A DNA stretch of 64,000 nt from an uncultured Planococcus sp. (GCA_947502505.1 CANNAE010000004.1:326339-390338), one strand, 5' to 3'. Counted from the stretch's first letter, positions 53,842 through 63,163 are shown. The notes: generated from the sequence alone by a model not told the origin. Translations and numbers: made by a program.

Positions 53842-55262
53842 TTCTTCAATTCCCTCCTGAGCAGTTTATTCGACGCATTCCGTGGCAGTTCATCCACTAC
53901 TTTAAAGAGTTTCGGCACTTTATAGCCAGCAAGCTGCCCACGGCAAAAATCCGCGAGTTCACCGGCTATTTGCGGGTCTTCTAGCACTACGAACGCCGCC
54001 GGCACTTCGCCCCATTTGCTATCTTCCATCGCACAAACCCCAGCTTCCCGCACAGCTGGATGCGCCATCAGCACTTTTTCGATTTCAGCCGGGTAGACAT
54101 TCTCACCGCCTGAGACGAGCAGGTCCGAACGCCTGTCGATGACAAATAGAAATCCTTCCGCATCCAAATAACCGATATCGCCCGTCGCTAGCCATCCGTC
54201 TTGTTGGACAGTACGGTCTTTAAAACGCCCGATATATCCCGGTGTCACTTGCGGCCCTTTTATCAAGATCTCTCCCGCTTCACCCGGAGCCGCCCCGTCG
54301 ATTTTCACTTGATACAAAAATAAAGGCTTTCCGGCAGAACCGATTTTCCTTTTCGCATCAGCCGGCTGCAAGGTCGTGGTCTGTGAAGAGGTTTCCGTCA
54401 TGCCATAAGTTTGGAGCACTTGAATGCCATGCGCTTCAGCCCGCTGCAAATAAGACACAGGCACCGGGCCGCCGCCCGCCAGAATTTGCTTAAAGCTCGG
54501 AGACACCCGTAATTCGCGTTGCTCGATTTCCCGCAGCACTTGGTCAAGCGTCACGCCGACCATCGAACTATGCGTCACGCGCCCATTGCATAATTCCTTT
54601 GAGCACGCCGAAGCATCGAACTTTTCATAAAGCCGGACGCCCATGCCGTAGACAAGCGAACGCATCAAAATCGAAAAGCCGCTGATGTGGAACAAAGGCA
54701 CTGCACATAGCCAGACATCGCCAGGAGCGACGCCCAGATTCAGCGCCGAAGATACCGCGCTTGAAAAATGATTTTCAGCCGTCTGCCTGACCCCTTTCGG
54801 CTGGCCAGTCGTTCCCGATGTGTACATGATCGAAATGGTCCGTTCTTTCGCCCATTCCGTCATCAATTTGAATTCAGCAGGCTCTGCTTGTTTTAATCGG
54901 TCAAAAGAAACCGGCTGCACTGCCGCCACTTTCTCGTAGAGTGCACTTTCTACAAACACCTGGTCTACGCCCGCATCTTCAATTTGATACATTAGTTCCG
55001 CTGCTGCGAGCCGTTCATTAAGCATGACCATTTCACAGCCGATATGCAGGCAGCCATACATGACAAAAACAGCTTCTGCATTCGATTTCGCCAATACGGC
55101 CACTCGTGATTGTTCCGTGATCCCAAAATGCGCCAGCTTGCCGGCGTATTCGAGTGCGATGCTATTGATTTCTGCAAATGTCCATTCATCATCGCCAAAT
55201 GATAAAGCCAGTTGATTGCCCGTCACATACGCACGTTGCGTCAACCAATTCGGATATGTCAT
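53832..55262 (-). CDS. menE: o-succinylbenzoate--CoA ligase
   Basis: ANL-family acyl-CoA ligase, 476 residues, converting o-succinylbenzoate to its CoA thioester. It has the AMP-binding loop ISIMYTSGTTGQPKGV, LQTYGMTETSS, the hinge region GWLATGDIGYLDAEGFLFV, and the C-terminal lysine region PRNASNKLLRREL. The frame is open for about 76 codons upstream, but the start at 55262 is supported by AAAGGA 8 bases before it and by the family's N-terminus (PNWLTQRA). Downstream of menB with a terminator-like hairpin between. Confidence 0.95.
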   Translation of the reverse strand: MTYPNWLTQRAYVTGNQLALSFGDDEWTFAEINSIALEYAGKLAHFGITEQSRVAVLAKSNAEAVFVMYGCLHIGCEMVMLNERLAAAELMYQIEDAGVDQVFVESALYEKVAAVQPVSFDRLKQAEPAEFKLMTEWAKERTISIMYTSGTTGQPKGVRQTAENHFSSAVSSALNLGVAPGDVWLCAVPLFHISGFSILMRSLVYGMGVRLYEKFDASACSKELCNGRVTHSSMVGVTLDQVLREIEQRELRVSPSFKQILAGGGPVPVSYLQRAEAHGIQVLQTYGMTETSSQTTTLQPADAKRKIGSAGKPLFLYQVKIDGAAPGEAGEILIKGPQVTPGYIGRFKDRTVQQDGWLATGDIGYLDAEGFLFVIDRRSDLLVSGGENVYPAEIEKVLMAHPAVREAGVCAMEDSKWGEVPAAFVVLEDPQIAGELADFCRGQLAGYKVPKLFKVVDELPRNASNKLLRRELKKWL

Positions 55263-55296
55263 CTTCAAAATCCTTTCTTTTACGGCCAATTGATTG

Positions 55297-55326
55297 AAAA
55301 AAAGCTGCCTCCGAAGAAGACAGCTC
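55297..55326 (-). terminator. terminator-like hairpin between menB and menE
   Basis: Minus-strand AGCTGTCT / AGGCAGCT stem with one mismatch followed by T7. Since menE-menC lie beyond it, it is probably partial or an attenuator. Confidence 0.55.
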
Positions 55327-55341
55327 CATTCATTCATATAA

Positions 55342-56163
55342 TCAAGGGAAACGCGGGAATTGGCCGAAGTCCGGTTTGCGTTTTTCTTTGAACGCATCGC
55401 GGCCTTCTTTCGCTTCATCCGTTGTGTAATAAAGCAATGTCGCATCGCCAGCCATTTGCTGAAGCCCAGCAAGGCCATCCGTGTCCGCATTCATCGCCGC
55501 TTTGACGAAACGCAATGCAGTCGGGCTCATCTCGAGCATTTCCTCACACCATTTCACCGTCTCGTCTTCCAATTGCTCGTAAGGCACAACTGTGTTGACA
55601 AGGCCCATATCAAGAGCTTCCTGTGCATCGTACTGGCGGCACAAATACCAGATTTCGCGTGCTTTCTTGTGGCCGATGATGCGTGCCAAATAGCCGGAGC
55701 CATAGCCTGCATCAAATGAACCGACACGCGGTCCAGTTTGGCCGAAACGTGCATTGTCTGCTGCAATCGTCAAATCACAAACAACGTGAAGCACGTGTCC
55801 GCCGCCGATTGCGAATCCGGCAACCATTGCGACAACCGGTTTCGGGATGACGCGGATCAAGCGCTGCAAGTCCAGGACGTTAAGGCGCGGGATTTCATCT
55901 TCCCCAACGTAGCCGCCATGTCCGCGTACGGATTGGTCTCCGCCTGAACAGAATGCTTTTTCGCCTTCGCCTGTCAAGACGATGACGCCAACATCCTTAT
56001 TGTCGCGCGCGCGTGAAAACGCGTCGATCAATTCATGGACTGTTTTCGGGCGGAAGGCGTTGCGCACTTCCGGACGGTTAATGGTGATCTTGGCAATCCC
56101 ATTATATGTTTCGTATTTAATGTCTTCATATGTAAGTTCTGTAACCCATTGACGTGTAGACAT
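55342..56163 (-). CDS. menB: 1,4-dihydroxy-2-naphthoyl-CoA synthase
   Basis: Crotonase-fold enzyme that closes the second ring of naphthoate, 273 residues. Seen: [78 protein letters not shown], and the C-terminal [21 protein letters not shown], all MenB-specific. The ATG at 56163 has GAGGAGG 7 bases upstream and begins 1 base after the menH stop codon. Highly conserved. Confidence 0.97.
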   Translation of the reverse strand: MSTRQWVTELTYEDIKYETYNGIAKITINRPEVRNAFRPKTVHELIDAFSRARDNKDVGVIVLTGEGEKAFCSGGDQSVRGHGGYVGEDEIPRLNVLDLQRLIRVIPKPVVAMVAGFAIGGGHVLHVVCDLTIAADNARFGQTGPRVGSFDAGYGSGYLARIIGHKKAREIWYLCRQYDAQEALDMGLVNTVVPYEQLEDETVKWCEEMLEMSPTALRFVKAAMNADTDGLAGLQQMAGDATLLYYTTDEAKEGRDAFKEKRKPDFGQFPRFP

Positions 56164-56164
56164 A

Positions 56165-56986
56165 CTAGTCCTCCTCATTGATTCGAATTAATTGTTCCAT
56201 AACCATTGTAGCAAATTCAGCCGGTTTTTCCACATGAATCGCATGCCCCGCTGAAATGATCCGGTGCTCCGCATTCGGCAAGAGCTCCTGCATTCTCAGG
56301 GCGATGGCATAAAACTTCGGGTCGAGCTCCCCAGTCAATAATAAAACTGGCATCTTTAAATCCTCTAGGCAATCCCAGTAAGAACGCTGTGAACCTGTCC
56401 CCATGCCGAGCAGGCTATTCGATAAGCCAAGTGCAGATTGCGCCAGCCGCTCTTGCCTTACTTGCTCACGAACACTTTGGGGCAAGGATTTTTGGCTATC
56501 AAATAATGAAATATTTTCCCATTTCACAACAAAAGCTTCCAGGCCATCTCTTAAAAGATCTTGTGCCAGCCGGGCATCGGCTTCTTGGCGTTGCTTTCTG
56601 TCAGCTTCCAATTCCAAACCGGGAGAAGCACTTTCCAGTAATAGCCTGCCGACCCTGTCCGGATACTCGCAGGCGTAGGCAAGCGCCGTGCGTCCGCCCA
56701 TCGAATAGCCGAGCAAGCTGAATTGACTTAACTTTAATTCCCGGAAAATGCTCTCTAGATCCTTTAACTGCCGCTCCATGGCGTAGCGCTCGGCATCTTT
56801 CGGGCTATCCGTCTTGCCATGGCCAATCAGGTCGATTGCCACTACCCGGAAATCCTGCCAATATTCGAATACAGGATGCCACGTAGCAGTGCTGCCTGTA
56901 AAGCCGTGGAGCAAGACGAGAACAGGGCGTGCCTCGTCTCCTGTGACCTCAATATGATAGCGAACTCCATTTGCCATCAATTCCAT
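56165..56986 (-). CDS. menH: SHCHC synthase, MenH-like alpha/beta hydrolase
   Basis: Likely 2-succinyl-6-hydroxy-2,4-cyclohexadiene-1-carboxylate synthase, 273 residues. It has the alpha/beta-hydrolase lid-and-core organisation: [16 protein letters not shown], the nucleophile elbow [15 protein letters not shown] with Ser present, [13 protein letters not shown] and [11 protein letters not shown] with the catalytic His. In the B. subtilis men operon the same slot is occupied by ytxM/menH. Its start overlaps the menD stop by 10 bases, which suggests translational coupling. Confidence 0.92.
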   Translation of the reverse strand: MELMANGVRYHIEVTGDEARPVLVLLHGFTGSTATWHPVFEYWQDFRVVAIDLIGHGKTDSPKDAERYAMERQLKDLESIFRELKLSQFSLLGYSMGGRTALAYACEYPDRVGRLLLESASPGLELEADRKQRQEADARLAQDLLRDGLEAFVVKWENISLFDSQKSLPQSVREQVRQERLAQSALGLSNSLLGMGTGSQRSYWDCLEDLKMPVLLLTGELDPKFYAIALRMQELLPNAEHRIISAGHAIHVEKPAEFATMVMEQLIRINEED

Positions 56987-58680
56987 GCGTCTAGCCCCTC
57001 ACCTAGCCGGCTCCATAATTTTCGGTGAATCGTTACATTATTGGCACGGTCCGTCGCCACTTCTATAATGCGTACCGGTTTTTCTTTCGGCGTTCGAAGC
57101 GCCGCCTGCAATTGTGCTACCGTCTCCGCAGAAAAATACTCAGCACCGTACATGTCAGCGGCCGCTTTGAATTGGATCCCGGTCGGGGTGCCAAAAAGGT
57201 CCTCATAATAGCGCTCTTCTTTCGATTGCGGCAAATATGAAAAGATCCCCCCGCCGTCATTGTTCATCACGACGATCGTCATATCAGCACTTTGGAGCTT
57301 CGAGGCGATCAAGCCATTCAAATCATGCAGCAAGGCCAAATCGCCGATCAATAGATAACCGGGACGGTTGTTCGCTGCCTGGATCCCGAAAGCTGTCGAT
57401 ACCACCCCGTCGATGCCATTGGCGCCGCGGTTGGCAAAAATTCGCACGTCCCGCTGCGTCGTTTGGAAATACGTATCCGCATCACGGATCGGCATGCTGC
57501 TGCTGACCGTCAGATCGCAATCATTCAATTCGTCAAAAAAGGCTTTCGCCAGCACGCCTTCGTCCAATTCTTGCTGGCAATGGATCGTCATTGTCTCCTG
57601 CACCAATTTCTGTGCTTTTACCCAGAGATCCAGATACGGGTTAGAAGGCTTCGCTTCCATGCCCAACTGCCACAGCGCGGTAGAATGCTGTTGGATATGG
57701 TGCGTAACAGCAGATTGCGGATCTCTGAGCATCGGGCTCTCATCCAACACGATATAACGCGCCGGCTTGGCTTTCCCCAAAAACAGGCTGAGCGGCTTGG
57801 ATACAGGCTGTGGCCCGATCCTTACCACCACATCCGGCGCTACACTATCAGCGAATTTGTCGTTTTTCAACAAAGCGTCATATGAATCGATAATCAGCCC
57901 TATGAGATCATCAGGTACATTCGCCCGCAGATTCGACAGCGGATCGGCAAGCACTGGCCAGCCGAGACGGCGGATAAATTCCCATTGCTCAGCTGGAATT
58001 TCCCCAGTATTTTCCCCCGCAATCAATAGGCCGCGAGACTGCCCAAAAACTTCCGTTAAGAAATCAGCCGCTTGATCAGTCAATTGCTCGCCGCTCCCGA
58101 AACGGTATAATTCAGTTCCGCTTTCGTAAGCCTGATCGAAATCGATCCCGAGCGGTTCACGGAATGGCACATTCAAATGAACCGGGCCCTTAGGCGCTGT
58201 CTCCGCTATGGCGGTTGCACGGCTCAGATGACGCTTTAAAAAGTCCAGGCGGTTGCCTTGTTCCGGCAACGGGAAATCAGCTGACCATTTAACGTGGGAG
58301 CCGAACAAATTGATTTGGTTGATTGCTTGCGGAGCCCCGACTTCGCGCAGCTCATGTGGACGGTCTGCCGTGATAATGATAAGTGGCACACGCGCATAAT
58401 AAGCTTCCACGATCGCCGGAAAATAATTGGCTGCTGCGGTTCCGGATGTGCAAACCAAAACGACTGGGCTATTCGACGCTTTTGCTAAACCCAGCGCGTA
58501 AAATCCAGCAGAACGTTCATCTATTTGGCGATAGGTCTCTATCCCTTCCTGCTTCATGAATGCATAAGCAAGAGGGGTCGAACGCGAACCCGGGCTGATA
58601 ACCGCTTTTTTCACCCCCGCATGGAGCAGGGAATGTGTAAATGCTGATACGTATTCAGTTAAAAATTCACGATTCGTCAT
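56977..58680 (-). CDS. menD: SEPHCHC synthase
   Basis: ThDP-dependent enzyme joining isochorismate and 2-oxoglutarate, 567 residues. Seen: AVISPGSRSTPLAYAFMKQ (MenD signature), QIDERSAGFYALGLAKASNSPVV, and the ThDP Mg-binding segment LLIGDLALLHDLNGLI, followed by VVMNNDGGGIFSYLPQ. The ATG at 58680 has GGGAGG 7-8 bases upstream. It overlaps the menF stop by 14 bases and the menH start by 10 bases. Confidence 0.97.
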   Translation of the reverse strand: MTNREFLTEYVSAFTHSLLHAGVKKAVISPGSRSTPLAYAFMKQEGIETYRQIDERSAGFYALGLAKASNSPVVLVCTSGTAAANYFPAIVEAYYARVPLIIITADRPHELREVGAPQAINQINLFGSHVKWSADFPLPEQGNRLDFLKRHLSRATAIAETAPKGPVHLNVPFREPLGIDFDQAYESGTELYRFGSGEQLTDQAADFLTEVFGQSRGLLIAGENTGEIPAEQWEFIRRLGWPVLADPLSNLRANVPDDLIGLIIDSYDALLKNDKFADSVAPDVVVRIGPQPVSKPLSLFLGKAKPARYIVLDESPMLRDPQSAVTHHIQQHSTALWQLGMEAKPSNPYLDLWVKAQKLVQETMTIHCQQELDEGVLAKAFFDELNDCDLTVSSSMPIRDADTYFQTTQRDVRIFANRGANGIDGVVSTAFGIQAANNRPGYLLIGDLALLHDLNGLIASKLQSADMTIVVMNNDGGGIFSYLPQSKEERYYEDLFGTPTGIQFKAAADMYGAEYFSAETVAQLQAALRTPKEKPVRIIEVATDRANNVTIHRKLWSRLGEGLDAWN

Positions 58681-60058
58681 GTAGATTTCCTCCCAGTACA
58701 CGAAGCATCGGGCGGAACTTCACCCATGTCTCATCGTATTCCGCTTCCGGCGTAGAGTCTGCCACAATGCCGCCGCCCGCGAATAAATAAGCTTTATCCC
58801 CATCCAATAAGGCAGAACGGATCGCTACGGCGAATTCGCCATCGCCTTTTGCATCGATCCAGCCGATTGGCGCTGCATAATATCCTCTATTCAAAGGTTC
58901 ATACGAACGGATTAAGCTCAGTGCCTGCAATTTCGGTTCTCCGCCTAGTGCGGGTGTAGGATGAAGCGCTTCGACTAAATCCAATAGCGAGCTGCCGTTT
59001 TTAAGCTCCCCTTCGACCGGCGTATATAGATGTTGGATATCCCGGATTTTCATCAGTTTCGGATATGGCGGAATGCGCGGGTCCGAACAATGTTCCTTGA
59101 ACACATCACCAATCATTTGGACAACATATTGGTGTTCCGAACGATTTTTCGCATCATCAAGCAAGGCTTTTCCTAATGCTTCGTCCTGTTCCACAGATTG
59201 GCCTCGTGGGGTTGAACCTGCCAAGCACGTCGACAATGCTTTTTGCTGCTCAACTTTAACGAGTCGCTCCGGCGTTGCCCCGAAGAAAAACTGTTCACCA
59301 GCCTCTAAGCCGAACAAAAAGCTTTCTGGCTGCTCGTTCGCAGCTTGATAAAGAGCCGAGGCTGGGGCTAGGGCTTCATCAAACTGAAGCCCCAACGATC
59401 TCGCGATAACGACTTTATCTACTTCCCCCGAACGGATCACTTCTGTCACTTTTTCAATAGAGCGCATATAGTCCTCTTTTTTTAGTTCTTTTCTATCCGC
59501 TACACGTGGTTTTTGATACGCTTTCGGTTCTGATACTTGCGCCGCGTGGATCAGCCGGTCGCGTTCTTTACGGAGCGCTTCAAAATCAACGAAGCTATCG
59601 GGCTCCTTCGTGATCAAATGGATGCTGACATATGCCTGTTCCCCCTTGATAATAAGCTGAAAAGTCGGGACGGCAAAATAAGCCTGCGGGAAATTTCTCC
59701 ACTCGCTCGGCTGGTCGTTCAACGGATCGAATGAAAAGCCCCCAAATAATACTGGCTGCACAGCTGTCTCCTCGTTCACCAATTGGGCACTCAGCGCGTT
59801 CCAATCCTTTTGGATACTGCTGAAACGGCCTTTATAGTCATCCGCCGTAAGAACATGCGCATGCCCGAGGCCAACCAGCGTAAATGATTTTTCCCGGTTC
59901 TGCCAGAACATCCGCTTGCCTTCATATTGCTCTTGCCCTGCCTCAAAAAACGCCAAAGCAGACATGGTCGATACTTCAATGGTTTCTGTATAAAAGCGAT
60001 AGTCGCTAAAGCGATTCGCTTCCCTTTGTTCAGTTGATGAATACGATTGTGAATTCAC
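58667..60058 (-). CDS. menF: isochorismate synthase
   Basis: Chorismate-utilising enzyme, first dedicated step of menaquinone synthesis, 463 residues. The C-terminal chorismate-binding domain has EVDKVVIARSLGLQFDE, FLFGLEAGEQFFFGATPERLV, STCLAGSTPRGQSVEQDE, HPTPALGGEPK and AGGGIVADSTPEAEYDET. The N-terminal ~200 residues are the more variable region. The start is a GTG preceded by GGAGGTAA. It leads menF-menD-menH-menB-menE-menC. B. subtilis has the same order. Confidence 0.96.
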   Translation of the reverse strand: MNSQSYSSTEQREANRFSDYRFYTETIEVSTMSALAFFEAGQEQYEGKRMFWQNREKSFTLVGLGHAHVLTADDYKGRFSSIQKDWNALSAQLVNEETAVQPVLFGGFSFDPLNDQPSEWRNFPQAYFAVPTFQLIIKGEQAYVSIHLITKEPDSFVDFEALRKERDRLIHAAQVSEPKAYQKPRVADRKELKKEDYMRSIEKVTEVIRSGEVDKVVIARSLGLQFDEALAPASALYQAANEQPESFLFGLEAGEQFFFGATPERLVKVEQQKALSTCLAGSTPRGQSVEQDEALGKALLDDAKNRSEHQYVVQMIGDVFKEHCSDPRIPPYPKLMKIRDIQHLYTPVEGELKNGSSLLDLVEALHPTPALGGEPKLQALSLIRSYEPLNRGYYAAPIGWIDAKGDGEFAVAIRSALLDGDKAYLFAGGGIVADSTPEAEYDETWVKFRPMLRVLGGNLHDES

Positions 60059-60119
60059 CGGATTACCTCCGTTTACTGCAGCATTAACTGACTGCGATAC
60101 ATTTTAATCTCTACCTTCT

Positions 60120-60150
60120 ATCATACCCCTTTCTCTGGAATTCAGCACAA
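60120..60150 (-). promoter_or_regulatory. candidate men operon promoter
   Basis: On the minus strand TTGTGC, 19 bases, TATGAT, upstream of menF. The spacer is long, so only tentative. Confidence 0.35.
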
Positions 60151-60219
60151 CATATGCTGTAAATCTCTGCGTTTTGCAGTACAATATAGGTTGGAAAGAA
60201 ATGAATAGGAGAGATAGAA

Positions 60220-61134
60220 ATGACACATTCGATACAAGCTGATAGCGGCTGGCGTGTCTGGTGGCAACTTACCCGCCCCCACACTTTAACCGCATCATTC
60301 GCCCCTGTATTTCTTGGGACGATGATCGCCATCCACTACACCGCTTTAGATTGGGCGCTGTTTGCAGCCATGTTAATTGCCAGCTTGCTGATACAAGCAG
60401 CGACCAATATGTTCAATGAATACTATGATTTTGCACGTGGCCTCGACAATGAGGAATCTATCGGCATTGGCGGTGCAATTGTCCGTAATGGTGTTTCCCC
60501 CCGGACCGTTTTGGCCCTGGCTTTCCTGCTCTATGCCATTTCTGCAATACTCGGGCTTTATATTGCCGCTTCCACCAGCTGGTGGTTATTGGCAGTCGGC
60601 GGCATCGGGATGCTGGTCGGGTATTTTTATACCGGTGGCCCCTATCCGATCGCTTACACGCCACTCGGTGAGTTGTTCTCAGGATTGTTTATGGGCTTCC
60701 TTATCGTCATTGTCGCTTTCTATATCCAGACAGAAACGATCACTTCAACTGCTGTTATGCTCGCAATACCTAGCACATTGCTTGTAGCGGCTATTATGTT
60801 GTCTAATAATATTCGTGACATAGTAGGGGATGAAAAAAGCGGACGCCGCACTTTGGCGATTCTAGCCGGTAGACCAGCAGCCGTAACCATCTTCATGTGG
60901 TTCTTTATTTTATCCTATGCTTGGATTATTTTATTGGTCGTGCTCGGCATCGTTACCCCCTGGGCTTTATTAGTCCTATTGAGTATCGTTAAGCCCATTA
61001 AAATCATTAAGACGTTTAAGCGCTATACTGAACCTTTACAAGTAATGCCAGCTATGAAAGATACAGGAATCACCAATACTTTATTTAATTTCCTGTTGGC
61101 AATCGGACTACTTGTAGATTATTTTTTATCTTAA
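60220..61134 (+). CDS. menA: 1,4-dihydroxy-2-naphthoate polyprenyltransferase
   Basis: UbiA-superfamily integral membrane prenyltransferase that attaches the isoprenoid tail in menaquinone synthesis, 304 residues with about nine hydrophobic helices. The first Asp-rich motif is NMFNEYYDFARGLD and the second is NNIRDIVGDEKSGRRTL. AGGAGAGA precedes the ATG. It is transcribed divergently from menF across about 160 bases, which may hold shared regulation. A TACAAT box lies at 60180-60185. Confidence 0.95.
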   Translation: MTHSIQADSGWRVWWQLTRPHTLTASFAPVFLGTMIAIHYTALDWALFAAMLIASLLIQAATNMFNEYYDFARGLDNEESIGIGGAIVRNGVSPRTVLALAFLLYAISAILGLYIAASTSWWLLAVGGIGMLVGYFYTGGPYPIAYTPLGELFSGLFMGFLIVIVAFYIQTETITSTAVMLAIPSTLLVAAIMLSNNIRDIVGDEKSGRRTLAILAGRPAAVTIFMWFFILSYAWIILLVVLGIVTPWALLVLLSIVKPIKIIKTFKRYTEPLQVMPAMKDTGITNTLFNFLLAIGLLVDYFLS

Positions 61135-61140
61135 TACCCA

Positions 61141-61172
61141 AAAGCTGATGGCAAATTGCCCATCAGCTTTTT
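61141..61172 (+). terminator. menA terminator
   Basis: AAAGCTGATGG / CCATCAGCTTT stem and T-run just after the menA stop. Confidence 0.85.
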
Positions 61173-61237
61173 ATTATGGAAACGTCCAGTAAGATATTCC
61201 TTAATTGTAATAAGAGTGGTTAACAAATCCTAATTGC

Positions 61238-61254
61238 GATATATTGTATATATC
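61238..61254 (+). promoter_or_regulatory. palindromic putative operator upstream of the EmrE-type gene
   Basis: A perfect 7-3-7 inverted repeat, GATATAT-TGT-ATATATC, ending 20 bases before the start codon, where it could block transcription or translation. Confidence 0.4.
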
Positions 61255-61274
61255 ATATACATGAGGGGGTTCCA

Positions 61275-62255
61275 ATGAAACCAATACTAATAGGTCTTAT
61301 CGGCGCATTATTTTTTGCAGTCACTTTTATTGTCAACGCTTTAATGGAAACACAAGGTGGCCATTGGATATGGAGCGCGTCCCTGCGCTATTTATTTATG
61401 ATCCCTTTTCTTATGTTGATTGTCATGCTTATGGGCAATTTGCGTACACTCTTCCAGGAAATGAAAAAACATAAGATCAGCTGGCTAGTATGGAGTTTTG
61501 TAGGGTTTGGACTATTTTACGCGCCCTTGTGTTATGCTGCAGCTTACTCTCCAGGTTGGCTGATTGCCGGAACTTGGCAGTTTACAATCATTGCCGGTAC
61601 TTTACTGGCCCCTTTATTTTTCATTAAAGTTCATACACCTGACCAAACCTTTATTTATAGGCAAGGTATACCGATTAAAGGCCTATTATTTTCAACTATC
61701 ATTTTAGCTGGAATAGCCCTTATCCAACTTGATCATTTAAGCAAAGTACCCACTTCGGTCTTACTGCTGGGTTTAGTACCTGTATTGATTGCAGCTTTTG
61801 CTTATCCACTTGGAAATCGAAAAATGATGGAAGTTTGTGAAGGAAAACTCGATGCATATCAACGCGTGCTCGGTATGACAATAGCCAGCTTGCCTTTATG
61901 GTTGGCACTCTCAGTTTATGGTTTCTCGACGGTCGGATTGCCATCTGGCTCTCAAGTTTATCAATCATTGATAGTTGCCATTAGCTCTGGAGTGATAGCG
62001 ACCGTTCTATTCTTTATGGCTACCGACATGGTTAGAAATAATATGGCTAAACTTGCAGCAGTAGAAGCCACCCAATCAATGGAAGTTATATTTGCATTAA
62101 TAGGTGAACTTTTTCTGCTAGGCATTGCATTCCCTTCTCCCATTGCATTGACGGGTTTGACTTTGGTCATGCTAGGGATGGCTATACATAGCTTTGCTTC
62201 ACATAATGAACAAAAAACAGAAAAAGAAAAAAGCGTCATGCATATGAATGCATGA
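61275..62255 (+). CDS. EmrE-type multidrug resistance efflux transporter family protein
   Basis: A 326-residue, very hydrophobic protein of the DMT superfamily (PF13536-like) with about ten membrane helices in two halves (IGLIGALFFAVTFIVNALM at the N-terminus, GLTLVMLGMAIHSFA near the end). WSFVGFGLFYAPLCYAAAYSPGWLIAGTWQ fits this family. The DNA is clearly more AT-rich than the neighbouring genes and uses A/T-ending codons, which suggests later acquisition. GAGGGGG precedes the ATG. The last codons form one arm of the terminator, and a palindrome overlaps its leader. The substrate is not deducible. Confidence 0.8.
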   Translation: MKPILIGLIGALFFAVTFIVNALMETQGGHWIWSASLRYLFMIPFLMLIVMLMGNLRTLFQEMKKHKISWLVWSFVGFGLFYAPLCYAAAYSPGWLIAGTWQFTIIAGTLLAPLFFIKVHTPDQTFIYRQGIPIKGLLFSTIILAGIALIQLDHLSKVPTSVLLLGLVPVLIAAFAYPLGNRKMMEVCEGKLDAYQRVLGMTIASLPLWLALSVYGFSTVGLPSGSQVYQSLIVAISSGVIATVLFFMATDMVRNNMAKLAAVEATQSMEVIFALIGELFLLGIAFPSPIALTGLTLVMLGMAIHSFASHNEQKTEKEKSVMHMNA

Positions 62256-62264
62256 CGCTTTTTT
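62227..62264. terminator. bidirectional terminator between the transporter and the tRNA array
   Basis: AAAAAAGCGTCATGCAT / ATGCATGACGCTTTTTT with a 4-base loop. It overlaps the transporter's final codons and ends 3 bases before tRNA-Glu, so it also ends the tRNA transcript. Confidence 0.9.
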
Positions 62265-62267
62265 GAA

Positions 62268-62339
62268 TGACCCCTACGGGATTCGAACCCGTGTTACCGC
62301 CGTGAAAGGGCGGTGTCTTAACCGCTTGACCAAGGGGCC
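62268..62339 (-). tRNA. tRNA-Glu(TTC)
   Basis: Cloverleaf of 72 bases with GGCCCCT/AGGGGTC acceptor stem, anticodon loop CTTTCAC and T loop GGTTCGAATCC. No encoded CCA. Last gene of the array. Confidence 0.97.
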
Positions 62340-62345
62340 AAATAC

Positions 62346-62437
62346 TGGCGGAGAAGGAGGGATTTGAACCCTCGCGCCGGTGTTACCGACCTACACCCTT
62401 AGCAGGGGCGCCTCTTCAGCCACTTGAGTACTTCCCC
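62346..62437 (-). tRNA. tRNA-Ser(GCT)
   Basis: 92 bases including encoded CCA. It has a long variable arm and anticodon loop CTGCTAA. Confidence 0.97.
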
Positions 62438-62441
62438 AGTA

Positions 62442-62516
62442 TGGCTCCGAAGGTAGGACTCGAACCTACGACCATCGCATTAACAGTGCGGTGCTCTACC
62501 ACTGAGCTACTTCGGA
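62442..62516 (-). tRNA. tRNA-Asn(GTT)
   Basis: 75 bases with CCA. Acceptor TCCGAAG/CTTCGGA, anticodon loop CTGTTAA. Confidence 0.97.
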
Positions 62517-62520
62517 ACAA

Positions 62521-62597
<77 letters not shown>

Positions 62598-62602
62598 ATT
62601 GT

Positions 62603-62676
62603 TGGAGCGGGTGAAGGGAATCGAACCCTCATCATCAGCTTGGAAGGCTGAGGTTTTACCACTAAACTACACCCGC
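62603..62676 (-). tRNA. tRNA-Gly(TCC)
   Basis: 74 bases with CCA. Acceptor GCGGGTG/CACCCGC, anticodon loop CTTCCAA. Only 4 bases separate it from tRNA-Phe; B. subtilis trnB has tRNA-His at this junction. Confidence 0.97.
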
Positions 62677-62680
62677 AATA

Positions 62681-62756
62681 TGGTGGGTCAGGACGGAATC
62701 GAACCGCCGACACTTAGAGCTTCAATCTAATGCTCTACCGACTGAGCTACTGACCC
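62681..62756 (-). tRNA. tRNA-Phe(GAA)
   Basis: 76 bases with CCA. Acceptor GGGTCAG/CTGACCC, anticodon loop TTGAAGC. Confidence 0.97.
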
Positions 62757-62771
62757 ACATATTTATAAAAA

Positions 62772-62847
62772 TGGCGGTCCCGACCGGGATCGAACCGGCG
62801 ATCTCCTGCGTGACAGGCAGGCATGTTAACCGCTACACCACGGGACC
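62772..62847 (-). tRNA. tRNA-Asp(GTC)
   Basis: 76 bases with CCA. Acceptor GGTCCCG/CGGGACC, anticodon loop CTGTCAC. Confidence 0.97.
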
Positions 62848-62849
62848 AT

Positions 62850-62927
<78 letters not shown>

Positions 62928-62970
62928 ATAATAATATTGAATAAAGATTGTCCACTCATTTTTTAAAAAA

Positions 62971-63063
62971 TGGAGGAGGAAGAGGGATTCGAACCCCCGC
63001 GGGATTTGACTCCCCTGTCGGTTTTCAAGACCGATCCCTTCAGCCAAACTTGGGTATTCCTCC
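62971..63063 (-). tRNA. tRNA-Ser(TGA)
   Basis: 93 bases with CCA. It has a long variable arm and anticodon loop CTTGAAA. Confidence 0.97.
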
Positions 63064-63078
63064 GTGATAAATATTGAA

Positions 63079-63155
63079 TGGTGGACCTTGCAGGACTCGA
63101 ACCTGCGACCGGACGGTTATGAGCCGTCTGCTCTAACCAACTGAGCTAAAGGTCC
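63079..63155 (-). tRNA. tRNA-Ile2(CAT), lysidine-modified type
   Basis: 77 bases with CCA. CAT anticodon (CTCATAA) but acceptor GGACCTT/AAGGTCC, which matches the minor isoleucine tRNA read as AUA after TilS modification. Its place beside tRNA-Met in trnB order supports this. The identity is inferred from recall of the B. subtilis sequence. Confidence 0.85.
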
Positions 63156-63163
63156 TAAAAAAG

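Noticed and set aside
63079..63155. Calling this CAT-anticodon tRNA a second elongator tRNA-Met
   Set aside because: Its acceptor stem and trnB position match the lysidine-type isoleucine tRNA; the adjacent tRNA at 63164-63237 has the elongator Met features.
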